Positions 46,951 through 56,731 are shown, counted from the first letter of the stretch. The stretch: 64,000 nucleotides of DNA from Pseudomonas poae (GCF_001439785.1 NZ_JYLI01000002.1:186001-250000), one strand, 5' to 3'. The notes: generated by a model not told the origin, from the sequence alone. Numbers and translations are program-made.

Positions 46951-48621
46951 ATGACAACAACAAGCACCCCGAACGCGCGCTGGACGCGGCGGCGCGACGA
47001 GAAGCGGCGGCGGCTCGGGCTGGTCTCGCACTTCGCAGACGGGGCCGTGTTGCCCGGCGACAGGATCGTCGAAGCCCTCCAGGCGCTGATCCTCCCCGGC
47101 GACCGCGTGGTGCTGGAGGGCAATAACCAGAAACAAGCCGATTTCCTCTCCCGTTCCCTGGCCAAGACCGACCCCGCCAAACTTCACGATTTGCACATGA
47201 TCATGCCCAGCGTCGGTCGCTCCGAGCACCTGGACCTGTTCGAAAAAGGCATCGCGCGCAAGCTGGATTTCTCTTTCGCCGGCACTCAATCCCTGCGCAT
47301 CAGCCAGTTGCTGGAAGACGGCCTGCTGGAAATCGGCGCGATCCACACCTACATCGAACTCTACGCGCGCCTGGTGGTGGACCTGATCCCCAACGTGGTG
47401 CTGTCGGCCGGGTTCATGGCCGACCGCGCTGGCAACATCTACACCGGCGCCAGTACTGAAGACACCCCGGCGCTGATCGAGCCTGCCGCCTTCAGCGATG
47501 GCATCGTCATCGTGCAGGTCAATCAGTTGGTGGACGACGTCAGTGACTTGCCCCGCGTCGACATCCCCGCCAGTTGGGTGGATTTCGTGGTAGTGGCCGA
47601 CAAACCGTTCTACATCGAACCGCTGTTCACCCGCGATCCGCGCCATATCAAACCGGTGCATGTGCTGATGGCGATGATGGCGATCCGTGGCATCTACGAA
47701 AAACACAACGTGCAGTCGCTCAACCACGGCATCGGTTTCAACACCGCCGCGATTGAATTGATCCTGCCCACCTACGGTGAATCCCTGGGCCTGAAGGGCA
47801 AGATCTGCCGCAACTGGACCCTCAACCCGCACCCTACGCTGATCCCCGCCATCGAAAGCGGCTGGGTGCAAAGCGTGCATTGCTTCGGCACCGAACTGGG
47901 CATGGAAAACTACATCGCCGCCCGCCCGGACGTGTTCTTCACCGGCCGCGACGGCTCAATGCGCTCCAACCGGATGTTCAGCCAGCTGGCCGGCCAATAC
48001 GCGGTGGACCTGTTCATCGGCGCCACCCTGCAAGTGGACGGCGACGGCCATTCCAGCACCGTCACCCGTGGCCGCCTCGCCGGTTTCGGTGGCGCGCCGA
48101 ACATGGGCCACGACCCGCGCGGTCGTCGCCACGGCACCCCGGCGTGGCTGGACATGCGCCACGGCGACGCGCCTGAAGCGTTGCTTGAGCGCGGCAAGAA
48201 ACTCGTGGTGCAAATGGTCGAGACCTTTCAGGAAGGCGGCAAGCCCACCTTCGTCGACACCCTCGATGCGGTGGACGTGGCGCGTAAAAGCGGCATGCCC
48301 CTGGCGCCGATCATGATCTACGGCGATGACGTCACCCATTTGCTCACCGAAGAAGGCATCGCCTACTTGTACAAGGCGCGCTCCCTCGAAGAGCGCCAGG
48401 CGATGATCGCCGCGGTTGCCGGGGTCACCGCCATCGGCCTGCGTCACAACCCCAAGGACACCGCGCGCATGCGCCGCGAAGGCTTGATCGCCTTGCCCGA
48501 AGACCTCGGCATCCGCCGCACCGACGCCACCCGCGAGCTGCTGGCCGCCAAGAGCGTGGCCGACCTGGTGGACTGGTCCGGTGGCCTGTACAACCCGCCC
48601 GCCAAATTCAGGAGCTGGTAA
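46951..48621 (+). CDS. mdcA: Malonate decarboxylase alpha subunit (acetyl-S-ACP:malonate ACP transferase)
   Basis: A 556 aa CoA-transferase-like subunit that exchanges acetyl for malonyl on the acyl carrier MdcC. It begins with a basic stretch (RWTRRRDEKRRRL) and contains VVLEGNNQKQADFL and the SLNHGIGFNTAAIELILPTY region. Length matches the family. First gene of the rightward cluster mdcA-B-C-D-E-G-H-L-M, preceded by a GGAGCAACC ribosome site. Confidence 0.95.
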   Translation: MTTTSTPNARWTRRRDEKRRRLGLVSHFADGAVLPGDRIVEALQALILPGDRVVLEGNNQKQADFLSRSLAKTDPAKLHDLHMIMPSVGRSEHLDLFEKGIARKLDFSFAGTQSLRISQLLEDGLLEIGAIHTYIELYARLVVDLIPNVVLSAGFMADRAGNIYTGASTEDTPALIEPAAFSDGIVIVQVNQLVDDVSDLPRVDIPASWVDFVVVADKPFYIEPLFTRDPRHIKPVHVLMAMMAIRGIYEKHNVQSLNHGIGFNTAAIELILPTYGESLGLKGKICRNWTLNPHPTLIPAIESGWVQSVHCFGTELGMENYIAARPDVFFTGRDGSMRSNRMFSQLAGQYAVDLFIGATLQVDGDGHSSTVTRGRLAGFGGAPNMGHDPRGRRHGTPAWLDMRHGDAPEALLERGKKLVVQMVETFQEGGKPTFVDTLDAVDVARKSGMPLAPIMIYGDDVTHLLTEEGIAYLYKARSLEERQAMIAAVAGVTAIGLRHNPKDTARMRREGLIALPEDLGIRRTDATRELLAAKSVADLVDWSGGLYNPPAKFRSW

Positions 48622-49455
48622 ATGCGCGCTCTCAAACTGCATGAACTGAGCCTGGCCGATCGTCTTGCCGATCTGGCCGTCGATGCGCTGATCGATGAAG
48701 CCGACCTGTCGCCCAAACCCGCACTGGTGGACCGTCGTGGCAACGGCGCCCACCGCGATCTGCACCTGGGCCTGATGCATGCGTCGGCGTTGTCGCTGTG
48801 GCCGATGTTCAAGGCGATGGCTGAAGCGGCGCTGGAATGCGGCGAGGTAGGCGTGCCCCTGCGCGAAGCCCTCGGTCGTATCGGCCGCGAAGGCGAGCAG
48901 GCGATGCTCGTCACCACGGGCGGCGTGAACACCCATCGCGGGGCGATCTGGGCGCTCGGCCTGCTCACCGCCGCCGCTGCGCTGGCGCCACGCGCCATTA
49001 CGCTGAACGCCGCCAGACTGGCCCTGCTCAACGACCGCCATGCGCCGCAGACCGCAAGCCACGGTGCCCAGGTTGCCCAGCGTTACGGCGCGCGCGGGGC
49101 CCGTGAAGAAGCCCAGCTTGGGTTTCCTTCGGTGATGCAACGCGGCCTGCCGCAACTGCACAAAAGCCGTCAGCAGCATGCCGGCGAACAGAACGCGCGC
49201 CTGGACGCCCTGCTCGCGATCATGACCGACCTGGCCGACACCTGCGTGCTCTACCGCGCCGGCCTTGAAGGTCAGCGGGCAATGCAGCAGGGCGCCCGGG
49301 CTGTGCTCGACGCTGGCGGCAGCGCCACCCTCGCCGGGCGCCGCCAGTTGCACGCACTCGACCAGCAACTGCTGGCGCTGAACGCCTCCCCCGGTGGCGC
49401 CGCCGACCTGTTGGCCGCCTGCCTGTTTATCGACCGCCTCGACGGAGCGTTGTGA
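48622..49455 (+). CDS. mdcB: Triphosphoribosyl-dephospho-CoA synthase MdcB
   Basis: A 277 aa CitG/MdcB family enzyme that makes 2'-(5''-triphosphoribosyl)-3'-dephospho-CoA, precursor of the MdcC prosthetic group. Motifs [18 protein letters not shown] and [18 protein letters not shown] are present. It follows mdcA directly and overlaps mdcC by one base. Confidence 0.93.
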   Translation: MRALKLHELSLADRLADLAVDALIDEADLSPKPALVDRRGNGAHRDLHLGLMHASALSLWPMFKAMAEAALECGEVGVPLREALGRIGREGEQAMLVTTGGVNTHRGAIWALGLLTAAAALAPRAITLNAARLALLNDRHAPQTASHGAQVAQRYGARGAREEAQLGFPSVMQRGLPQLHKSRQQHAGEQNARLDALLAIMTDLADTCVLYRAGLEGQRAMQQGARAVLDAGGSATLAGRRQLHALDQQLLALNASPGGAADLLAACLFIDRLDGAL

Positions 49456-49754
49456 TGGAAACCCTGTCCTTTGAATTCCCTGCCGGGCAGCCGCCCAAAG
49501 GCCGTGCGCTGGTGGGCTGCGTCGGCTCGGGCGACCTGGAAGTGCTGCTGGAGCCGGGCACGCCCGGCACGCTGAGCATCCAGGTGCAGACCTCGGTGAA
49601 CGGCGCGCAGCTGCGTTGGCAGCACTTGTTCGAACGCATCTTCCAGCAACCTACGCCCCCGGCGTTGAACATCGAGATCCATGATTTCGGCGCCACCCCG
49701 GGCGTGGTGCGCCTGCGCCTGGAGCAAGGCTTCGAGGAGATCGGCCATGACTGA
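49455..49754 (+). CDS. mdcC: Malonate decarboxylase acyl carrier protein MdcC
   Basis: A 99 aa acyl carrier subunit. The Ser of VGCVGSGDLEVLLEP is the expected site for the phosphoribosyl-dephospho-CoA arm, unlike the phosphopantetheine of ordinary ACPs. I used the ATG overlapping the mdcB stop (TGATG); a GTG one codon earlier is the alternative. Overlaps mdcD by 8 bp. Confidence 0.93.
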   Translation: METLSFEFPAGQPPKGRALVGCVGSGDLEVLLEPGTPGTLSIQVQTSVNGAQLRWQHLFERIFQQPTPPALNIEIHDFGATPGVVRLRLEQGFEEIGHD

Positions 49755-50589
49755 CTTGCTGAGCAGACACAGCTTCGTCGAACTCGGTGCCCGGCAGCGC
49801 GCCAGGGCCTTGCTGGACAGCGGCACGTTTCGCGAATTGATCGACCCGTTTCAACGCGTCATGTCCCCGTGGCTCAGCCGTCAGGGCGTGGTGCCCCAGG
49901 CCGATGACGGCGTGGTGATCGCCAAGGGCAGCATCGCCGGTCTGCCGGTGGTGATCGCCGCCATTGAAGGCAATTTCCAGGGCGGCAGCCTCGGTGAAGT
50001 GGGCGGCGCAAAAATCGCCGGGGCGCTGGAACTGGCGGCTGAAGACAACCGCAAGGGTATCGAGACCCGCGCCGTATTGTTGCTGGAAACCGGCGGCGTG
50101 CGCCTGCAGGAAGCCAACCTGGGCCTGGCCGCGATTGCCGATATTCACGCGGCGATTGTCGACCTGCGCCAATACCAGCCGGTGATCGGCGTGGTGGCGG
50201 GCAGTGTGGGTTGCTTCGGTGGCATGTCCATCGCGGCCGGGTTGTGCAGCTATCTGGTGGTCACCCGCGAAGCACGCCTGGGCCTGAATGGCCCGCAAGT
50301 GATCGAGCAGGAAGCGGGCCTGGAAGAATACGACTCCCGCGACCGCCCCTTTATCTGGAGCCTGACCGGTGGCGAGCAGCGCTTCAACAGCGGCCTGGCC
50401 GACCGTTACGTGGCCGACGATGTGGCGCAGCTCCAGCAGACCGTCACCGCGCTGTTGCAGCAAGGCGTGCCCGCACAGCAACGCAGCCGGCAGGCCGAGC
50501 ATTACCTGGCGCGTTTGAACGAGCTGGATGCCTCGCCGCACATCGATGCGGCTACGGTTCGCGCGCTGTATCAGGGAGAACGCTCATGA
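49747..50589 (+). CDS. mdcD: Malonate decarboxylase beta subunit MdcD
   Basis: A 280 aa carboxyltransferase-fold subunit which, with MdcE, decarboxylates malonyl-S-ACP to acetyl-S-ACP. Visible: GGSLGEVGGAKIAGALELA and GVVAGSVGCFGGMSIAAGL, the crotonase-type oxyanion region. The start MTDLLSRHSFVELGARQRA was chosen over an upstream in-frame Met because the latter overlaps mdcC deeply. Overlaps mdcE by 4 bp. Confidence 0.94.
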   Translation: MTDLLSRHSFVELGARQRARALLDSGTFRELIDPFQRVMSPWLSRQGVVPQADDGVVIAKGSIAGLPVVIAAIEGNFQGGSLGEVGGAKIAGALELAAEDNRKGIETRAVLLLETGGVRLQEANLGLAAIADIHAAIVDLRQYQPVIGVVAGSVGCFGGMSIAAGLCSYLVVTREARLGLNGPQVIEQEAGLEEYDSRDRPFIWSLTGGEQRFNSGLADRYVADDVAQLQQTVTALLQQGVPAQQRSRQAEHYLARLNELDASPHIDAATVRALYQGERS

Positions 50590-51356
50590 GAGGGTTGCAG
50601 TGGTTTAACGCACTGAGCGCCGGCCCAGCAGCGGTCGCAGGGTTACCGGCCTCGCTGAAAGTCGCTGATGGCATGTTGGGTGGGCAGCCGGTGCGCTTTA
50701 TTGCCGTGGTCACCGACCCGGATAACCGTTTCCCCCGTGCACGCACTGGCGAGGTCGGCCTGCTGGAGGGCTGGGGCCTGGCCAAGGCCGTGGACGATGC
50801 CATCGCCCGTGGCGACCAGCGCCCGATCATCGCCATCGTCGATGTGCCGAGCCAGGCCTACGGCCGGCGCGAAGAAGCCCTCGGCATCCACCAGGCCCTG
50901 GCCGCCGCCGCCGACAGTTATGCCCGCGCACGCCTGGCCGGGCACCCGGTGATCGCGCTGCTGGTGGGCAAGGCCATGTCCGGCGCGTTTCTCGCCCACG
51001 GCTACCAGGCCAACCGGTTGATTGCCCTGCGCGATCCGGGCGTGATGGTGCATGCCATGGGCAAGGCCTCGGCCGCGCGGGTGACGTTGCGCAGTGTCGA
51101 GGAGCTCGAAGCCCTGGCCGCCAGTGTGCCGCCCATGGCCTACGACATCGAAAGCTTTGCCAGCCTTGGCCTGCTGTGGGAGACCCTGTCGGTCAGCCAG
51201 ATCGAACAGCCCACGGCGGACGATGTGGCGCGGGTCGGTGACTGCCTGCTCAAGGCCATCCGGGATGTAGACGGTCGTGACTTGAGCGGCCGCCTGGGCG
51301 CCAGCAATCGCGCCGCCTCCAGCCATGTGCGCCAGTTGCTGCGGGAGCAATGGTGA
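50586..51356 (+). CDS. mdcE: Malonate decarboxylase gamma subunit MdcE
   Basis: A 256 aa partner of MdcD with the same fold. Contains VDVPSQAYGRREEALGIHQA and LLVGKAMSGAFLAHGYQANR. The start MRGLQWFNAL overlaps the mdcD stop (ATGA); the long frame upstream is a shadow of mdcD. Overlaps mdcG by 7 bp. Confidence 0.93.
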   Translation: MRGLQWFNALSAGPAAVAGLPASLKVADGMLGGQPVRFIAVVTDPDNRFPRARTGEVGLLEGWGLAKAVDDAIARGDQRPIIAIVDVPSQAYGRREEALGIHQALAAAADSYARARLAGHPVIALLVGKAMSGAFLAHGYQANRLIALRDPGVMVHAMGKASAARVTLRSVEELEALAASVPPMAYDIESFASLGLLWETLSVSQIEQPTADDVARVGDCLLKAIRDVDGRDLSGRLGASNRAASSHVRQLLREQW

Positions 51357-51946
51357 ACGCCCACGACCTGCTCTGGGGCATGACCCCGGCGCAATTGCCC
51401 GCCGACGCCCCAGCCTGGGCGGTGGAGGCCATCAGCGCCGACCATCCGGTGGTGGTGCGCCGCGCCCTTGTCGCGCCGGGCCAGGTGGCGGTCGGTGTGC
51501 GCGGGCGTTTGCGCGAGCAGCGCTTTGCCACGCTGATGCCCATTGCGCAGGTGACACGGGGGGTGGCGCCGGAAGCGCTCGGCGCCGTGGTTTCGCCCCG
51601 GGACCTCCCGGCGCTGCGCGCGCTCGATCACCTGCGCCCGCTGTTGGGTCAGTACGCCTGGGGCGTCACCGGCAGCGCCGGCTTTGAATTGGCGACTGGC
51701 ATTGAAGCACTGCATGCCCACAGCGATCTGGATTTGATTCTGCGCAGCCCCGAGCGGCTTGAGCGCGGCGACGCGCGGGACCTGCTGGCCGTCCTCGACA
51801 CAGCGGGGTGCGTCGTCGACCTGCAACTGCAAACCCCGTCCGGCGCCGTGGCCCTGCGCGAATGGGCCGGCGAGTCGCGCCGCGTGCTGCTCAAAACCTG
51901 CGGCGGTGCGCAGCTGGTTACCGATCCCTGGCAGGCCGTGGCATGA
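51350..51946 (+). CDS. mdcG: Phosphoribosyl-dephospho-CoA transferase MdcG
   Basis: A 198 aa nucleotidyltransferase-like enzyme that attaches the prosthetic group to MdcC. The metal site is in HAHSDLDLIL, after TGSAGFELATG. The N-terminal HDLLWGMTP is typical. ATG at 51350 and the GTG at 51353 are both possible starts. Overlaps mdcH by 4 bp. Confidence 0.9.
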   Translation: MVNAHDLLWGMTPAQLPADAPAWAVEAISADHPVVVRRALVAPGQVAVGVRGRLREQRFATLMPIAQVTRGVAPEALGAVVSPRDLPALRALDHLRPLLGQYAWGVTGSAGFELATGIEALHAHSDLDLILRSPERLERGDARDLLAVLDTAGCVVDLQLQTPSGAVALREWAGESRRVLLKTCGGAQLVTDPWQAVA

Positions 51947-52842
51947 GCAGTCTGCTGGTGTTTCCGGGGCAGGGCGCGCAACGGTCGGGCATGCTTGCGC
52001 AACTGCCCGCCGAGGTATTGGACGAGGCCAGCGCTGCCCTCGGTGAAGAGGTGCGCCAACTCGATTCGGCGCAGGCCCTCGCCTCGACCCGCGCCGTTCA
52101 GCTGTGCCTGTTGATCGCAGGCGTCGCCCACGCTCGGTTGTTGCAGCACACGCCGGATTACGTCGCGGGCCTGTCCATCGGCGCCTACCCGGCGGCGGTG
52201 ATCGCCGGGGCCCTGGACTTTGCCGATGCGCTCAGGCTGGTGGCCCTGCGCGGCGAGCTGATGCAAAGCGCTTATCCCCAGGGCTACGGCATGACCGCGC
52301 TGATCGGCCCCGAGTTATCCACCGTCGAAACCCTGCTGGCCGAGATCCACAGCGCCGAAACGCCGGTGTACCTGGCCAATATCAATGCCGATAACCAGAC
52401 CGTCATCGCCGGCAGCGATGAGGCCATGCAGCGCGTCGCCGACCGCATCAAGGGCAATGGCGTTGCCAGGCGCCTGGCCGTCAGCGTGCCGTCCCACTGC
52501 GCGCTGCTTGAACAATCAGCCCAGGCGCTGGCGCAGGCGTTCGTGCCCCTCACCAAACCGCGTATCACCTACCTGAGCAGCACCCGCGCGCGGCCCATTC
52601 ACAACCCCGAGCAGTTGCGCGATGACCTGGCCTTCAACATGTGCCGCATCGTCGACTGGCGCGGCACTGTGCAAAGCGCCTACGAGCGCGGTGTGCGCCT
52701 GCAGATCGAACTGCCCCCCGGCGCCGTGCTCACCGGCCTGTCACGTCGCGTGTTTGACCAGGGCACGGTGATCGCCTGCGAAGGTGCGCGCCTGGACACC
52801 CTTCAGGCCCTGCTGCAAGAGGAGGAACGCCGCCACCGATAA
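51943..52842 (+). CDS. mdcH: Malonyl-CoA acyltransferase MdcH
   Basis: A 299 aa FabD-type acyltransferase that loads malonyl on MdcC to activate the enzyme. Begins MSSLLVFPGQGAQRSGM; nucleophile Ser in VAGLSIGAYPAAV (GxSxG with Leu in the second position, as in MdcH); catalytic His in SVPSHCALL. The upstream frame extension overlaps mdcG and is not supported. Confidence 0.92.
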   Translation: MSSLLVFPGQGAQRSGMLAQLPAEVLDEASAALGEEVRQLDSAQALASTRAVQLCLLIAGVAHARLLQHTPDYVAGLSIGAYPAAVIAGALDFADALRLVALRGELMQSAYPQGYGMTALIGPELSTVETLLAEIHSAETPVYLANINADNQTVIAGSDEAMQRVADRIKGNGVARRLAVSVPSHCALLEQSAQALAQAFVPLTKPRITYLSSTRARPIHNPEQLRDDLAFNMCRIVDWRGTVQSAYERGVRLQIELPPGAVLTGLSRRVFDQGTVIACEGARLDTLQALLQEEERRHR

Positions 52843-52909
52843 AGCACCACCCAAGGCTTTCGAAGCACAACAACAAAAACGTTCGAACGACACTTTGAGG
52901 ACAACGACA

Positions 52910-53314
52910 ATGATTATCTACGGTGTGGCATTGCTGGCGATCTGCACGCTGGCGGGCGTGATCATGGGCGACATGCTGGGCGTGTTGCTGGGTGTCAAAT
53001 CCAATGTGGGCGGGGTGGGGATCGCGATGATCCTGCTGATCTGCGCGCGTTTGTGGATGCAAAAGCGCGGCGGCATGACCAAGGATTGCGAAATGGGCGT
53101 GGGCTTCTGGGGCGCCCTGTACATCCCGGTAGTGGTGGCGATGGCGGCGCAACAGAACGTGGTCACCGCGTTGCACGGCGGCCCGGTGGCGGTACTCGCG
53201 GCGATCGGTTCAGTGGTGGTATGCGGGTGCACCATCGCCCTGATCAGCCGCACACACAAGGGCGAGCCGTTGCCGCCCGAAGAGCCGTTGATCCTCGCTG
53301 CGGGAGGTCGCTGA
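52910..53314 (+). CDS. mdcL: Malonate transporter subunit MadL
   Basis: A 134 aa protein with four membrane helices, starting MIIYGVALLAICTLAGVIMG. MadL and MadM together take up malonate with sodium or protons. The start follows a TTTGAGGACAACGACA leader 67 bp after mdcH. One base separates it from mdcM. Confidence 0.9.
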   Translation: MIIYGVALLAICTLAGVIMGDMLGVLLGVKSNVGGVGIAMILLICARLWMQKRGGMTKDCEMGVGFWGALYIPVVVAMAAQQNVVTALHGGPVAVLAAIGSVVVCGCTIALISRTHKGEPLPPEEPLILAAGGR

Positions 53315-53315
53315 C

Positions 53316-54080
53316 ATGTGGGACCTCATCGAGAAAGGCCTGGAACATAACGGTCTGATCACCGCGTTTGCCTTCGTCGGCGTTGTCATGTGGATGTCGG
53401 TGGTGCTGTCCAAACGCCTCACGTTCGGACGCATTCACGGTTCGGCGATTGCCATCGTGATTGGCCTGGTGCTGGCCTGGGTGGGCGGCACGTTGACCGG
53501 CGGGCAAAAGGGCCTGGCGGATCTGGCGCTGTTCTCCGGCATCGGCCTGATGGGCGGCGCAATGCTGCGTGACTTCGCCATCGTCGCCACCGCGTTTGAG
53601 GTGCAGGCCACCGAAGCGCGCAAGGCCGGGATGATCGGTGTGGTCGCGCTGCTGCTGGGCACAGTCCTGCCGTTTATCGTCGGTGCGAGCATGGCCTGGG
53701 TGTTTGGCTATCGCGATGCGGTCAGCATGACCACCATCGGCGCGGGCGCCGTGACGTACATCGTCGGCCCGGTAACCGGTGCGGCGATTGGCGCGACCTC
53801 GGATGTGATGGCGCTGTCGATTGCCACCGGGTTGATCAAGGCGATTCTGGTGATGGTGGGCACGCCGGTGGCGGCGCGCTGGATGGGGTTGGACAACCCG
53901 CGTTCGGCGATGGTTTTTGGGGGATTGGCCGGCACGGTCAGCGGGGTGACGGCGGGGCTGGCGGCGACGGACCGGCGGTTGGTGCCGTATGGGGCGTTGA
54001 CGGCGACGTTCCATACCGGGCTTGGGTGTTTGCTGGGGCCTTCGTTGTTGTACTTCATTGTGCGGGGGCTGGTGGGCTGA
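53316..54080 (+). CDS. mdcM: Malonate transporter subunit MadM
   Basis: A 254 aa polytopic membrane protein, partner of MadL. Many glycine-rich helices (VIGLVLAWVGGTLTGGQKG, LFSGIGLMGGAMLRDFAI, GAGAVTYIVGPVTGAAIGA). It is the last gene of the cluster and is followed by mdcR on the opposite strand, 32 bp away. Confidence 0.9.
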   Translation: MWDLIEKGLEHNGLITAFAFVGVVMWMSVVLSKRLTFGRIHGSAIAIVIGLVLAWVGGTLTGGQKGLADLALFSGIGLMGGAMLRDFAIVATAFEVQATEARKAGMIGVVALLLGTVLPFIVGASMAWVFGYRDAVSMTTIGAGAVTYIVGPVTGAAIGATSDVMALSIATGLIKAILVMVGTPVAARWMGLDNPRSAMVFGGLAGTVSGVTAGLAATDRRLVPYGALTATFHTGLGCLLGPSLLYFIVRGLVG

Positions 54081-54112
54081 ATTCGAGGTGGGTGGCGGCG
54101 GGTCTGGCGCTA

Positions 54113-55033
54113 TCAGGCTCGCAGCTGCCGATTGGCATACATCCGACACTCCGCCAGCAACGCCAGCAAGTTCGGATCTCGCTCCTTGGCCTTCAAGAAC
54201 ACCACCCCAATCTGCTGCTGCAAGCGGTACCTGGCTTGCAGCGGTATCAGCTTCACGCGGTTCTCGTACACCGCCGCAATCCGCCCGGGCAGCAGGGCAT
54301 AACCCACGCCGGAACTGACCATGCTCAGTAAGGTGAAGATGTCGTTGACCTGCATCGCCACCTTCGGCTCGAACCCCGCCTGCTTGAATACGCGATTGCC
54401 ATCCTGATGGGTGGCGAAGCCCTGGGTGAGGGTGATGAAAGTGGCGTCGCGCACATCGGCCAGGTCGATCTCCTGCTCGCGGTCGAAGGGTGAGTCGGCG
54501 GGCGTGGCGAGGAAAATATCGTCGGAAAACAGCGCAATCTGCTCGCAGTCGGGGTCGTTGGCGTGTTCGTCCAGTGAGATGAGGATCGCGTCCACTTCCA
54601 TGTTCTTGAGCTTGTAGAGCAGGTCGAAATTGGAGCCCAGGATCAGGTCGATGTTGAGTTCGCTGCGGCGGATCTTCAGGCCCATGATCAGTTGCGGCAC
54701 GGTCTTTACGGTCAGCGAGTAGAGCGAGCCGAGCTTGAAACGCTCGGCGGAGAAACCGGCGGCTTCGCGAGTGAGGCGCACACTGTCGACCACGTCGGCC
54801 ACCAGTTTTTGTGCACGTTCTTCCAGCACATAGGCACTTTCCAGCGGCGTAAGGTTGCGCCCCTCGTGCTTGAACAACGGGCAGCGCAGGGCGTTTTCCA
54901 GGGAGTGAATGGCGCGGTGCACGCTGACGTTGCTGGTGTGCAACTCGGCGGCGGCGCGGGCCAGGTTGCCGGTGCGCATGAACGCCAGAAAGATTTCCAG
55001 CTTCTTGAGGGTGAACTCTTCGTCGATCAGCAT
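54113..55033 (-). CDS. mdcR: LysR family regulator MdcR
   Basis: A 306 aa LysR-type regulator. The N-terminal winged helix covers FLAFMRTGNLARAAAELHTS NVSVHRAIHSLE in two contiguous parts (about residues 14-45), then the effector domain. Its position right after mdcM, facing it, matches the Pseudomonas malonate loci where MdcR activates mdc genes with malonate. I used the ATG at 55033; another ATG two codons upstream (55039) is equally possible. The open frame reaches much further upstream without family support. Confidence 0.88.
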   Translation of the reverse strand: MLIDEEFTLKKLEIFLAFMRTGNLARAAAELHTSNVSVHRAIHSLENALRCPLFKHEGRNLTPLESAYVLEERAQKLVADVVDSVRLTREAAGFSAERFKLGSLYSLTVKTVPQLIMGLKIRRSELNIDLILGSNFDLLYKLKNMEVDAILISLDEHANDPDCEQIALFSDDIFLATPADSPFDREQEIDLADVRDATFITLTQGFATHQDGNRVFKQAGFEPKVAMQVNDIFTLLSMVSSGVGYALLPGRIAAVYENRVKLIPLQARYRLQQQIGVVFLKAKERDPNLLALLAECRMYANRQLRA

Positions 55034-55180
55034 GGCCATGGCTCGGGTTCGAATGCGCTCGATTGTGCCTGCAAACGCGCGGCGCTCCCAGTCAGGAACA
55101 ACACACGGCACTTGCACTCTGATGCGCAAGGCTGGACGCTTGCCAGCTTGTTCTTTTGGGTGACGTGAGGTTGACGACAG

Positions 55181-55798
55181 ATGTACCACGGAGAACGATT
55201 CAACGCCTGGAGCCATTTGCTCGGAGCCGTCGCGGCGAGTGTGGGCGCCGTGTGGATGTTGGTGGTGGCGAGCCTGGACGGCAGCCCCTGGAAGATCGTC
55301 AGCGTGGCGATTTATGGCTTTACGTTGATGGTGCTGTACAGCGCCTCGACGGTGTACCACAGCGTGCAGGGCCGGCGAAAAGAGATCATGCAGAAGGTTG
55401 ATCACTTTTCGATCTATTTATTGATCGCTGGCAGCTATACGCCGTTTTGCCTGGTGACGCTGCGCGGGCCGTGGGGCTGGACGCTGTTCGGGATTGTGTG
55501 GGGGCTGGCGGTGATCGGCATCCTGCAGGAGATCAAGCCGCGCTCCGAAGCACGGATCCTGTCGATTGTGATCTATGCCGTGATGGGCTGGATCGTGCTG
55601 GTGGCGGTCAAGCCGCTGCTCGCCGCGCTGGGCACGGCGGGGTTTGCGTGGCTGGCGTCGGGCGGAGTGCTGTACACGGTGGGCATTATCTTTTTTGCAT
55701 TGGAAGATCGGCTGCGGCATTCCCACGGGATCTGGCACTTGTTCGTGATCGGCGGCAGCCTGCTGCATTTTGTGGCGATCATGCATTACGTGCTCTGA
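55181..55798 (+). CDS. Hemolysin III family (PAQR-type) membrane protein
   Basis: A 205 aa protein with seven predicted helices. PAQR-family motifs include GERFNAWSHLLGAV near the start, TVYHSVQG, DHFSIYLLIAGSYTPF, and HSHGIWHLFVIGGSLLHFVA at the end; the Asp and His residues form the expected metal site. Also called YqfA in E. coli; hemolysis is not its established role. It is divergent from mdcR and looks unrelated to malonate use. Confidence 0.9.
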   Translation: MYHGERFNAWSHLLGAVAASVGAVWMLVVASLDGSPWKIVSVAIYGFTLMVLYSASTVYHSVQGRRKEIMQKVDHFSIYLLIAGSYTPFCLVTLRGPWGWTLFGIVWGLAVIGILQEIKPRSEARILSIVIYAVMGWIVLVAVKPLLAALGTAGFAWLASGGVLYTVGIIFFALEDRLRHSHGIWHLFVIGGSLLHFVAIMHYVL

Positions 55799-55828
55799 TC
55801 CATAGACGGCAGGCGCTCGCTTCTGCCG

Positions 55829-56731
55829 TTATAGCGTAGCCAACTGTTTTTGTGCCCATTGGCTGGCGATGTTCAGCAACTTCGCCAGCATATGCGGCGG
55901 CGGCTCGTCGGCCCGGGTCAGGGCGTAGAGGGTGATCGGCAGCGGCGGGGTGAGTGTGCGGATGCAGGTGGTGGCGGTGGATGCGCCAAGCGCGGTAAAG
56001 GGGTCGATCACGGTCAGGCCGGCGCCGGACTCGACCATGGCGCGGGCCAGCGAGTAAGTCTGCACCGATATCGTCACGTGCGGTGGCGGGTTGACATTTT
56101 CCAGGTAACTGTCGAGTTTGGTGGCCAACGGGTCGGCGCTGGAAAGGCCGATCAGCGGAGCTCCCGCCAGGTCGGCCAGGGGCAATGGCTGGCTCAGCTG
56201 CGCGTCGGGCCAGTAACCCTTGGACGCCAGCGCCACCAGCACGCCGTTGGCCAGTACTTGGGTGGTAAGCCCCGGATGGCCGGAAAAATTCAGCGTCAGC
56301 GCCAGGTCAATCTCGCGCATCAACAGTTTCTGCACCAGCTCGCGGCTGTGGTCGCTGGACAGCTCGCAGGCGATGTCCGGGTAGTCGCGCCGCCATTCCA
56401 AAACCGCTGGCGGCAACAACGACAATGCCAGTGCCGGGATCGCACCAATACGCACGCTGTGTCCCGGCGCGCGGCGCAAACTCCTGGCCAGGCGCCTCAC
56501 GCTCTGCAGGCTCTCGGTCACTTTCTCGACTTCGCGCTCCAGCGCCAGGGCTTCCGGCGTGGGCTGCAATTTGCCGCGTACCCGCAGAAACAGCGGGAAG
56601 CCCAGTTGCAGTTCGGCATGCTGCAATACCTTGGTGACGGCCGGTTGCGAGACGTGCAGCAACTGCGCCGCAGCGCTGACCGAGCCGGTCTGGCGGATAG
56701 CCTGGAAGATTTCGATATGACGCAAGCGCAT
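55829..56731 (-). CDS. LysR family regulator of the DadA/RidA cassette
   Basis: A 300 aa LysR-type regulator. It begins MRLRHIEIFQAIRQTGSVSA with the helix-turn-helix continuing AAQLLHVSQPAVTKVLQHAE, then the ligand domain with VESGAGLTVIDPF. The frame is open 15 codons earlier, but MRLRHIEIF is the conserved LysR start. It is divergent, by 107 bp, from the DadA-like gene, which is the usual arrangement for a LysR activator and its target. Its inducer, perhaps a D-amino acid, is not known. Confidence 0.88.
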   Translation of the reverse strand: MRLRHIEIFQAIRQTGSVSAAAQLLHVSQPAVTKVLQHAELQLGFPLFLRVRGKLQPTPEALALEREVEKVTESLQSVRRLARSLRRAPGHSVRIGAIPALALSLLPPAVLEWRRDYPDIACELSSDHSRELVQKLLMREIDLALTLNFSGHPGLTTQVLANGVLVALASKGYWPDAQLSQPLPLADLAGAPLIGLSSADPLATKLDSYLENVNPPPHVTISVQTYSLARAMVESGAGLTVIDPFTALGASTATTCIRTLTPPLPITLYALTRADEPPPHMLAKLLNIASQWAQKQLATL

